Origin: Candidatus Peribacterales bacterium
GTDB lineage: Bacteria; Patescibacteriota; Gracilibacteria; Peribacterales; Peribacteraceae
Direction of reading: 5' to 3'
NCBI GenBank assembly: GCA_021731345.1
Contig: JAKFXO010000086.1
Span: 2,568 to 8,043, forward strand
Length of the DNA stretch: 5,476 bases
The notes under the pieces were generated by a model, which searched no databases, had not been told where the DNA came from, and was given only the letters and a program-made list of their open reading frames with translations. Positions 1 to 5,415 of the stretch are shown in pieces. How positions within the stretch are numbered: the first letter of the stretch is position 1; the number at the start of each line of letters is the position of its first letter. The position numbers and the translations under genes were made by a program.

Positions 1-169
1 TTAACATAGATGTGGTGACGATGTTCACGCGCTTGTCTGTGCATTGTGCTGAGAGAATGGTAGCAACGAGGAGTTCTAGAGGAGTCGTCCAGTCGAGCGT
101 GCATCCGGCATCTGGATACAGCAGCGAAAGTTTCCTGAATACGGCCTCTGGCGACAGCTTTTTCTTCAC
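1..169 (-). CDS. nth: Endonuclease III (DNA glycosylase/AP lyase), N-terminal part, cut by the window edge
   Basis: Base-excision repair enzyme that removes oxidised pyrimidines and nicks abasic sites. The reverse strand reads 56 codons in one frame from a GTG at 169 to the left edge. The key stretch is LELLVATILSAQCTDKRVN (about residues 31-49), which matches the helix of Nth proteins that carries LLSAQ-TD-xVN, including the Gln (Q42 here) that enters the DNA helix. The preceding LYPDAGCTLDWTTP fits the family's usual 'P-x-P/A-x-x-L-x-x-x-x-P-x-E-L-L' lead-in. The catalytic helix-hairpin-helix Lys, the Asp and the 4Fe-4S cysteines would lie beyond the edge and cannot be checked. Start choice: GTG at 169 gives the family's normal N-terminal length. 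A TTG at 193, directly after an in-frame TGA, would add eight residues and is the alternative. The gene is divergent from the exonuclease at 242. Confidence 0.9.
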   Translation of the reverse strand, partial: MKKKLSPEAVFRKLSLLYPDAGCTLDWTTPLELLVATILSAQCTDKRVNIVTTSML

Positions 170-175
170 GGAAGA

Positions 176-181
176 ATGATA
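176..181 (-). promoter_or_regulatory. Candidate -10 box for nth (TATCAT)
   Basis: On the minus strand TATCAT matches the TATAAT consensus at five of six positions and ends 6 nt before the GTG start at 169, so transcription would begin at or next to the start codon. The -35 is poor; the best candidate is AAGACA with a 19-bp spacer. If this is the true promoter, the TTG alternative start at 193 is excluded because it would lie upstream of the transcript. Confidence 0.3.
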
Positions 182-204
182 CCCTTCACGCAATCAAAGT
201 TGTC

Positions 205-232
205 TTGAAACTGAGCTTTTCCGGTGTAGTCT
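205..232 (+). promoter_or_regulatory. Candidate promoter for the exonuclease gene (TTGAAA-16-TAGTCT)
   Basis: TTGAAA (205-210, five of six to TTGACA) is followed after 16 bp by TAGTCT (227-232), which only fits the loose TAnnnT pattern. The -10 ends 9 nt before the ATG at 242, leaving almost no leader. No purine-rich Shine-Dalgarno sequence precedes the ATG. The call rests on position as much as on sequence and is weak. Confidence 0.25.
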
Positions 233-241
233 CGAGTTCTC

Positions 242-820
242 ATGACCCCCCTCCCACCGCTCACCGTCTTTGACGTTGAGACGACCGGCTTGGACCCAAC
301 AAAGGGCCACCGGATCATCGAAATTGCTGGTCTTCGTATCGAGGACGGCATGGTCGATGAAACCAAAACATTCGTCTCTCTCGTGAACCCCGAGCGCGAT
401 ATTCCATGGGAGGCGAAACAGGTGAATAAAATTAGTGATGATGACGTGCGCACGGCTCCCGGCATCGAAGAAGTGTTGCCGAAATTCTTGGAGTTCGCAC
501 AGGGCACCATCCTTGTCGCTCATAACGCAAACTTTGATATGGGCTTTCTCACGTGCGAGAAAGAAATGTGCTGGGGCTACATTGATCTGCCTGAGTGCCT
601 CTGCACCATGCGCCTGAGTCGCACGCTCTTCGCCAATGAATTCGGGCATAGCCTTGATGCTGTGGCGAGACGCCTCAATCTAACACTGCCACAAGCTCGT
701 CACCGTGCGCTCCCTGACGTCATCCTGACAGCGCATGCACTCCTTAAAATGGTAGAGCTCGGCGAAATCAGGAGCATGGAAGATCTGCGCAGTATCGCAT
801 CGCTCGGCATTCACGCCTAA
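242..820 (+). CDS. DEDDh-family 3'-5' exonuclease (DnaQ/PolC epsilon-like)
   Basis: A 192-residue, soluble, single-domain protein of the DnaQ-like ribonuclease H fold, a family that removes 3'-terminal nucleotides using two metal ions. All three Exo motifs are visible. Exo I is VFDVETTGLDP with D11 and E13; Exo II is LVAHNANFDMGFL with D99; Exo III is HRALPD with H154 and D159, the H-x4-D spacing of the DEDDh class. The Val-Asn-Lys-Ile-Ser stretch near residue 61 stands where family members have a conserved 'I-x-G-I' turn. No polymerase, helicase or GIY-YIG domain is attached, so it could be a stand-alone proofreading epsilon-like subunit or a repair/RNA exonuclease; sequence alone does not decide. 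The ATG at 242 is the first in-frame start and places the Exo I Asp at residue 11, as usual. It is divergent from nth, which weakly suggests DNA repair, and is separated by 77 bp from def. Confidence 0.9.
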   Translation: MTPLPPLTVFDVETTGLDPTKGHRIIEIAGLRIEDGMVDETKTFVSLVNPERDIPWEAKQVNKISDDDVRTAPGIEEVLPKFLEFAQGTILVAHNANFDMGFLTCEKEMCWGYIDLPECLCTMRLSRTLFANEFGHSLDAVARRLNLTLPQARHRALPDVILTAHALLKMVELGEIRSMEDLRSIASLGIHA

Positions 821-859
821 TACTGAGAGTAAAACCCACGATATTGGCGCTTATTTTTT

Positions 860-888
860 ATGGCAGACAGTCCGTAAAGCGCTACAAT
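860..888 (+). promoter_or_regulatory. Candidate promoter for def (ATGGCA-17-TACAAT)
   Basis: ATGGCA (860-865, four of six to TTGACA), an exact 17-bp spacer, and TACAAT (883-888, five of six to TATAAT). The -10 ends 9 nt before the ATG at 898, so the transcript would begin within a few bases of that codon. This is the best-formed promoter in the window. It supports starting def at 898 rather than at the in-frame TTG at 844, which lies upstream of the promoter. Confidence 0.5.
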
Positions 889-897
889 CTGACCGAA

Positions 898-1353
898 ATG
901 CCTGCTCTACCAATTGTCATCGGCGAAGATACCCCGATCCTTCGGGCAAAGACCGTACCCGTGAAAAAAATTACGAAAGAGATCAAGCAACTCATTGCCG
1001 ATATGAAAGACACTGTTGCTGCAGCAAAGGGTGCAGGACTAGCAGCGCCACAGGTAGGACGCAGCGAGAGGCTTTGCATCGCACTCCTCGGCAAGACAAT
1101 GACACCAATGGTCAATCCGATCATCACATGGAAGTCTGAATCGACGGCCATTGCAGAAGAAGGGTGTCTGAGTTTGCCGGAGCTCTGGCTCAACGTCTCT
1201 CGCTCAACCGAGATCATCGTGGCCTACGAAACGGAGGCCGGAAAGAAGCGAGAGCTGAAGCTCCATGGGTTCGATGCACGAGTCGTACAGCACGAAACAG
1301 ACCACTTAGACGGCATCCTTATTACAGATCACCGTCGACAGACGGTTCTGTAG
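898..1353 (+). CDS. def: Peptide deformylase
   Basis: Metallohydrolase that removes the N-formyl group from nascent proteins at the ribosome exit. The 151-residue protein has all three family motifs: motif I GAGLAAPQVG (45-54), motif II EGCLSLP (88-94) and motif III QHETDH (131-136). Metal ligands are C90, H132 and H136, with catalytic E133. The N-terminus (MPALPIVIGEDTPILRAK) matches the usual start of bacterial deformylases, where a short 'P-I-V-x-x-x-D-x-x-L-R' strand opens the protein. The frame stays open upstream to a TTG at 844, but those 18 residues do not resemble the family and a good promoter lies inside them, so the ATG at 898 is chosen. The C-terminus is short, ending 15 residues after the HExxH motif, which is compact but within family range. 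gatB starts 13 bp after its stop. There is no adjacent fmt gene, a common partner. Confidence 0.96.
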   Translation: MPALPIVIGEDTPILRAKTVPVKKITKEIKQLIADMKDTVAAAKGAGLAAPQVGRSERLCIALLGKTMTPMVNPIITWKSESTAIAEEGCLSLPELWLNVSRSTEIIVAYETEAGKKRELKLHGFDARVVQHETDHLDGILITDHRRQTVL

Positions 1354-1359
1354 TACAAT
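1354..1359 (+). promoter_or_regulatory. -10-like TACAAT just upstream of gatB
   Basis: The same hexamer as in front of def, directly abutting the def TAG stop and ending 7 nt before the gatB ATG. No Shine-Dalgarno sequence is present between them. There is no recognisable -35 at 16-18 bp spacing and no extended -10 TG. It may therefore be a weak internal promoter giving a leaderless gatB mRNA, or a chance match within a def-gatB operon. Confidence 0.3.
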
Positions 1360-1366
1360 CCCGGCC

Positions 1367-2806
1367 ATGGAACTGGAAACCATCATTGGCCTAGAGGTTC
1401 ACGCCCAAATGAACACGAAGACGAAGATGTTCTGCGCGTGTGACAATGACGCCTGGGGCAAGGCGCCAAATACGACAGTCTGTCCGGTATGCATGGGTCA
1501 CCCTGGAACTCTTCCGGTACCTAACAAAGCAGTCATCGAAAAAGCTGTGAGGTCATCCAAGGCACTCAAGTGCACGGTGAATAGGCACAGCCACTTCGAC
1601 CGTAAGAACTATTTCTACCCTGATCTTCCGGCAGGATACCAAATCTCGCAGTACAAATTCCCGCTCGCGTCGCACGGCTCAGTGAAATTTTCAATTACCG
1701 ATCCGAAGACGAATCTGTCTGAACCGTCTGAGTGTCGCATTCACCGTTTGCACATTGAAAATGACGCCGGAAAACTGACGCACACCGCTGGTTCTTCGCT
1801 CTGTGACTACAACCGTGCAGGCACCCCGCTCATGGAGATCGTCACCGAGCCAGACTTAAGGTCAGCCAAAGCAGCCTCCGCTTTCGTGGAAGAACTCCGC
1901 CGCATTCTCATCAACGCAGGCTCAAGTGAGGCAGATATGTTTAAGGGAATGATGCGTTTCGATGCATCGATTTCGCTCCGTCCAAAGGGTGATACGAAAC
2001 TCTATCCACGCGTGGAGATCAAAAACCTGAACTCGTTTAAGTCGCTTGAGAAAGCCCTGAACTACCAAGAGCGCGTGCTCACAAAGCTGTGGCAAGAAGG
2101 CAAAGCTCCTACGGGAGAAGTGACTGTGGGTTGGATCGATGATGAAGAAAGGACGCAGATGCTGCGTGATAAAGAATCTGCAGCCGACTATCGCTACTTC
2201 CCAGAGCCGGACATTCCCCCGCTCGAACTGAGTGATGCATTCATTGCATCAGTGACATCCGCAATGGAAAAACTGCCATCGGAAATGAAAGAGGAATACA
2301 CGGCAGCAGGCCTGACGCAGGCCGAAGCCACTATGCTTGTAGATTCCGAAGGGCTACGAACGCGTTTCGATACCGTGAAAATAGTACTCGGGGACGCCAA
2401 GCGTGCATCGTCCATCGTCCTCACGCAAATGCCAGGATTCCTGACGAAGCATAGCAAGGCTCTCGACGATGCTCCGTCCGCCGAAGCATTACGCGAACTT
2501 GCCGAAGCGATGAAGTCCGGAAAGATTTCAACGAATGCTGGGAAAGACGTGCTTGAAAAAATGGTATCGACCGGAAAATCTGCTGCAACGATTATTAAGG
2601 ACGAAGGCATGGGTCAGGTCGCAGATGATGCAACGCTGACGAAGATCATCACCGAAGCATTGGCGGCGAACCCAAAGGCTGTTCAGAACTACAAGGAAGG
2701 CAAGACAGCGGCAATTGGCGCTATCGTCGGAGCCGTCATGAAACAGACCAAAGGTCAGGCAGACGCGGCCAAAGTGAACGCGCTGCTCCTGAAACTCATC
2801 GTCTAG
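1367..2806 (+). CDS. gatB: Aspartyl/glutamyl-tRNA amidotransferase subunit B
   Basis: Kinase/tRNA-binding subunit of GatCAB, which converts Glu-tRNA(Gln) and/or Asp-tRNA(Asn) to the correct amide forms using ammonia from GatA. At 479 residues it is full family length. Visible landmarks are IIGLEVHAQMNTKTKMF (6-22), FDRKNYFYPDLPAGYQISQY (77-96), DYNRAGTPLMEIVTEPDLRS (147-166), EIKNLNSF (217-224) and DYRYFPEPDIPPL (274-286). The catalytic cradle is followed by the helical tRNA-binding/YqeY-like tail (about 330-479), ending in the usual 'K-G-Q-A-x-x-x-x-V-N-x-L-L' helix. Cysteines 23, 25, 39 and 42 form a CxC...CxxC putative zinc site found in many but not all GatB proteins. Two divergences stand out. 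The usual HxEEDAGK reads HIENDAGK, with N132 where Glu is expected. The usual 'RCDAN(V/I)S' reads RFDASIS (197-203). gatA and gatC are not in the window. It converges with efp, with 3 bp between stops. Confidence 0.97.
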   Translation: MELETIIGLEVHAQMNTKTKMFCACDNDAWGKAPNTTVCPVCMGHPGTLPVPNKAVIEKAVRSSKALKCTVNRHSHFDRKNYFYPDLPAGYQISQYKFPLASHGSVKFSITDPKTNLSEPSECRIHRLHIENDAGKLTHTAGSSLCDYNRAGTPLMEIVTEPDLRSAKAASAFVEELRRILINAGSSEADMFKGMMRFDASISLRPKGDTKLYPRVEIKNLNSFKSLEKALNYQERVLTKLWQEGKAPTGEVTVGWIDDEERTQMLRDKESAADYRYFPEPDIPPLELSDAFIASVTSAMEKLPSEMKEEYTAAGLTQAEATMLVDSEGLRTRFDTVKIVLGDAKRASSIVLTQMPGFLTKHSKALDDAPSAEALRELAEAMKSGKISTNAGKDVLEKMVSTGKSAATIIKDEGMGQVADDATLTKIITEALAANPKAVQNYKEGKTAAIGAIVGAVMKQTKGQADAAKVNALLLKLIV

Positions 2807-2821
2807 CGACTATTTGTCGCT
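2805..2821. terminator. Hairpin over both stop codons of the convergent gatB/efp pair
   Basis: AGCGAC (2805-2810), loop TATTT (2811-2815), GTCGCT (2816-2821): a perfect 6-bp stem with a 5-nt loop, extendable by a T-G wobble. It includes part of the gatB TAG (2804-2806) and all of the efp stop (2810-2812). Position and symmetry suggest a bidirectional transcript end. Neither strand has a U-tract after the stem, so it is not a classic intrinsic terminator and could equally be a 3'-end stabilising structure or chance. Confidence 0.3.
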
Positions 2822-3376
2822 GACGCGTTCTACGTACTCTTCGCTCTCGGTGTTGACGCGAATCTTCTCGCCTTCATTCACGAAGAGCGGAACGTTGATC
2901 GTTGCTCCGCTAGAAAGCTTCGCTGGCTTATCGCCACCCTGAGCCGTATCACCGCGCACGCCTGGAGACGTCTCGACGATCTCAAGAACGACCGTCACTG
3001 GGAGCTTGATACCAATCGGCTTCTCTTCGTACATGAGAGCATCGACTTCCATGCCATCCACAAGAAACTTTACGCCTTCACCGACGATGTCATCAGGCAG
3101 CTCAAACTGATCAAACGTTGCAAGGTCCATGAAAGCGCGCGTGCCAGCACCTGCGTACAAATACTGCACATGGCGGTAGCCGACTTCAGCAGGCTCAACC
3201 TTCTCAGAACCCTGAAAGTTGCGTGCAACGATGGAACCAGTCTTCAGGTTCTTCAGTTTGCACTGCATGTTTGCCTTGCTCATACTTTTGCGTCCGAACT
3301 GGGAAGCAATGATGAGATAAGGATCACCGTCGAGAGTGACGGCGCGTCCTGGCTTGAGATCGGTGAGTGTGTACAT
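2810..3376 (-). CDS. efp: Translation elongation factor P
   Basis: Cytosolic factor that binds between the ribosomal P and E sites and promotes peptide bond formation at consecutive prolines. The 188-residue length and three-domain layout are typical: KOW-like domain I (about 1-63), then two OB-fold domains (about 66-128 and 131-188). The C-terminal family signature K-x-A-x4-G-x2-I-x-V-P-x2-V-x2-G is present exactly at residues 150-169. Domain I aligns without gaps to the E. coli protein from memory: S25-Q-F at the start of the loop and K40-L-K-N-L after it. The loop itself reads GRKSMSKAN (28-36) instead of the usual PGKG-type tip, so M32 occupies the position of the modified Lys (E. coli K34) or Arg. 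No modification gene (EpmA/B, EarP, YmfI) is nearby. The ATG at 3376 matches the family N-terminus. No Shine-Dalgarno sequence is visible. Confidence 0.96.
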   Translation of the reverse strand: MYTLTDLKPGRAVTLDGDPYLIIASQFGRKSMSKANMQCKLKNLKTGSIVARNFQGSEKVEPAEVGYRHVQYLYAGAGTRAFMDLATFDQFELPDDIVGEGVKFLVDGMEVDALMYEEKPIGIKLPVTVVLEIVETSPGVRGDTAQGGDKPAKLSSGATINVPLFVNEGEKIRVNTESEEYVERVSDK

Positions 3377-3394
3377 AGAAAAGTGAAGAAAATG

Positions 3395-3413
3395 CTCAAG
3401 GAAGGTACTTGAG
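3395..3413. repeat. Inverted repeat CTCAAG-N7-CTTGAG upstream of efp
   Basis: A perfect 6-bp inverted repeat with a 7-nt spacer, lying between the large membrane-protein gene and efp, both on the minus strand. On that strand the second arm is followed by a T-rich stretch (CATTTTCTTCACTTTTC), so it could be a weak terminator for the upstream gene. It also encloses the candidate efp -10 hexamer, so a protein-binding operator is an alternative. The stem is only half G+C. Confidence 0.35.
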
Positions 3414-3431
3414 ATTCACGAAGGAAGTCAA
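3402..3431 (-). promoter_or_regulatory. Candidate efp promoter (TTGACT-18-TACCTT)
   Basis: On the minus strand TTGACT (3426-3431, five of six to TTGACA) is followed after 18 bp by TACCTT (3402-3407, three of six but fitting TAnnnT). The predicted start would leave a leader of about 20 nt, pyrimidine-rich and without a Shine-Dalgarno sequence. The -10 lies within the loop and arm edge of the inverted repeat at 3395-3413. The -10 match is weak. Confidence 0.3.
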
Positions 3432-3443
3432 ACCCGAAGAGGC

Positions 3444-5357
3444 TTATTCTTGGCCTTTCAGCTCGTCACCGAGCTTCTTCACCTCTGTGTTGACGTACTC
3501 GCCAAGGCGTTCAGGCAGCGCACTCTTCAAGCGACGAAGGAGTGTTCCACGGTTAGGATTGGATTCCAGATCACGCATTTCAGCAAGCAATTGGTTATAG
3601 CGACTGATTGGCTGACGGAAGATAAAGATACGCTTCATCATCTCCTGCACCTGTCTGTTTAAGTCCTCTTCGCTTACGAGAACCTGCTCCGGCTCTGGTG
3701 GCAGATACTGACTAACATCCGATGCCATCGCGACGAATACTTCTCCGGTGTTCGTCTTGGATGCCGTCTTCAGAAGCTCTGAGGTCGTCACGAGAAGTGA
3801 GCGTGCTTCTTTCTGCAGAAGTGGGTGCGCACCATCGGTGTCTGCTAGGAGGCCCTCGATGTACGGACTGATGTCTGCGTATTCGATGACTGCAAGGGAG
3901 GCATCTTCCTGCTCAGACAGAATTTGATTGATCATCGTGAGGCGATCGACAAGAACGTATCCCTCGATATCACGCGGCTTCAGGTCTGCATCCGGAATGG
4001 CTGCACCTACCTGCGTCACGGCATCTTTGAGAAGCTGGATGCTTGCGTTCGGACTTTCATCAACAGTACTGAGTGATGTGCTCGCATCGGCAATTTGCTT
4101 CTTGATAAGGTACTTCACAAGGTTGTCGTTTTCATCCGATGCAAGTGAGACAAGAGACGTCTTGTACTCGGCAAGCGGTGCGGAAGCCTCCGTACCCTGA
4201 CCATCTTTAATAAGTGAAATCGCTTCAGAGAGACGCGTATTGGCCTGCTGAATGCGCTTCTCGGTACGACCGTCATGCGTGAGCGTAAAGAGAACATCGA
4301 CTTCTTCAGCGATGCGCTTCGCGGGATACAGGAACGACGTCGGCAGAATGCCAGCGACTTCCGTACGACGATCCTCCTGCAGCTTTGCAATCTCAGAACG
4401 GTGCACCGCATCCTGAGAAAGATTGCTCTTCACCCAAGGCTCAGAAAACACGCGTGTCTGCATGTTTTGAATCGAGAATGTTTTGTCTTCTTTGAGAACA
4501 GTCTTTTCTCCGGAGACGAGGAATGATGTCTGCTTGCCGTTATTGAGGGTAATACCACGATCGTAGACCGCAACAGTGACAGAGCCTTTACCATCATCTT
4601 CGATGGAGACGCTTCCTGCATTCACAGAGAGTGTGCCGTACGAGGTTTCAACCACGAGCCCCTCGACGATAGGTGGAAGTAAACCGAGTGCCCACATTTT
4701 TCCGCGAATGAGCGTTGCCGTCGGACCCTCCGACTGGAATTGTGGACGGTCGCTGATGTCATGAAGTTTCACCGTCGTATCCGGTGCAAGGCGGAGCACG
4801 CCGTCATCATTAAGTACGAGCGTTGCACCGACGTTACCGGTACGAACCATCACTGCATTACCGATGATCTGTGGTTCCGTTGCATCAATCCACACACCTC
4901 CGGTGAATACGGAGACGTTCTCACCTCCCGGTACAAGCTGCACACCAAGCTCAGCCTGCGTAGCAGGTGCGAGCAAAATGAGTGGCATGGAACGGATGAT
5001 GAGCACGAACATCGCAAACGCCGCCGCCCACTTGAAGCCGAGGTGAATAGATGGAGTCTCCTGAACCGGCTGCAAACGAGAAAGAATGACGTTTTTGAGT
5101 GTCTGAAGACTGCTCGGAGCGAGGTCAACGCCAGAAGCGAGCGATTCGAGACTCTGACCGAGTTCTGGACGAATGGCACGGAACACCTTCTCTTTCAGGC
5201 TTTCACGGAACGAAAGGCTTGGTGAAGCCTTTGATACAGCTGAAAGAAGGGAATTTGGTGAGATACGAGCCTGGAGCTGCGCTTTCATGGCACGACGCTG
5301 TGCGTCACTAGGAGTGACGTTTTCGGCCATGCCGCGGAGTGAGTTCTCTAAGTCCAT
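3444..5357 (-). CDS. Membrane-anchored FecR-like / DUF5667-like protein, probable anti-sigma or envelope-sensing regulator
   Basis: A 637-residue single-pass membrane protein of uncertain function. Residues 1-106 are charged and probably cytosolic. They hold three similar helical segments (about 21-34, 51-64 and 84-97), each ending in a K-x6-(I/L)-x-P pattern. Residues about 107-131 form a hydrophobic transmembrane segment with a single internal Arg (R122); Lys just before it favours an N-inside topology. Residues about 145-290 look like a FecR beta domain: V-x-T-G (171-174), 'LVLNDDGVLRLAPDTTVKL' (180-198), 'LIRGKMWALG' (216-225), 'VVETSYGTLSVNAGSV' (235-250) and 'LVSGEKTVL' (280-288). Residues about 338-405 resemble DUF5667 (LPTSFLYPAKRIAEEVDVLF, then R-I-x-x-A-N-x-R-L-x-E-A). 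Residues 410-637 are helical and unrecognised. FecR and DUF5667 proteins often pair with sigma factors, but none is seen here. The ATG at 5357 is the first in-frame start. It lies 67 bp upstream of efp. Confidence 0.85.
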   Translation of the reverse strand: MDLENSLRGMAENVTPSDAQRRAMKAQLQARISPNSLLSAVSKASPSLSFRESLKEKVFRAIRPELGQSLESLASGVDLAPSSLQTLKNVILSRLQPVQETPSIHLGFKWAAAFAMFVLIIRSMPLILLAPATQAELGVQLVPGGENVSVFTGGVWIDATEPQIIGNAVMVRTGNVGATLVLNDDGVLRLAPDTTVKLHDISDRPQFQSEGPTATLIRGKMWALGLLPPIVEGLVVETSYGTLSVNAGSVSIEDDGKGSVTVAVYDRGITLNNGKQTSFLVSGEKTVLKEDKTFSIQNMQTRVFSEPWVKSNLSQDAVHRSEIAKLQEDRRTEVAGILPTSFLYPAKRIAEEVDVLFTLTHDGRTEKRIQQANTRLSEAISLIKDGQGTEASAPLAEYKTSLVSLASDENDNLVKYLIKKQIADASTSLSTVDESPNASIQLLKDAVTQVGAAIPDADLKPRDIEGYVLVDRLTMINQILSEQEDASLAVIEYADISPYIEGLLADTDGAHPLLQKEARSLLVTTSELLKTASKTNTGEVFVAMASDVSQYLPPEPEQVLVSEEDLNRQVQEMMKRIFIFRQPISRYNQLLAEMRDLESNPNRGTLLRRLKSALPERLGEYVNTEVKKLGDELKGQE

Positions 5358-5377
5358 GAAAAAGGCAGTTTGCGCTT

Positions 5378-5383
5378 ATTAAA
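5378..5383 (-). promoter_or_regulatory. -10-like TTTAAT upstream of the FecR/DUF5667 gene
   Basis: On the minus strand TTTAAT matches TATAAT at five of six positions and ends 20 nt before the ATG at 5357, implying a leader of about 14 nt. The -35 region is poor at every usual spacing (at best three of six), and no Shine-Dalgarno sequence is seen before the start codon. The AT-rich local sequence makes chance matches likely. Confidence 0.2.
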
Positions 5384-5394
5384 ACGGAAAAATG

Positions 5395-5415
5395 GAACTT
5401 CCGTTACAGAGGTTC
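5395..5415. repeat. Inverted repeat GAACTTC-N7-GAGGTTC in the right-hand intergenic region
   Basis: Seven paired positions (one G-T wobble) around a 7-nt loop. Read on the minus strand, the second arm is followed by a T-rich run (CATTTTTCCGTTTT), the form of a weak intrinsic terminator for a gene entering from the right. It could also be part of a leader structure for the membrane-protein gene. Stretch 5358-5476 otherwise holds no supported gene. Confidence 0.3.

Noticed and set aside
194..649. Open 151-codon frame on the minus strand, antisense to the exonuclease and in frame with nth across a TGA at 194-196.
   Set aside because: It lies opposite a gene with all three Exo motifs and has no recognisable family features. 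Reading through the TGA would need recoding of TGA, for which nothing else in the window gives support; nth has a normal N-terminus starting after it.
844..897. Upstream extension of def from a TTG at 844.
   Set aside because: The 18 added residues do not resemble deformylase N-termini and the best promoter of the window lies inside them. ATG at 898 is preferred.
4115..4411. Arg/Ser-rich open frames antisense to or out of frame with the membrane protein (also near 4430-4621, 4740-5225 and 4850-5179).
   Set aside because: Composition is typical of shadow frames, with no start signals or family motifs. The 637-residue frame explains the whole stretch with coherent domains.
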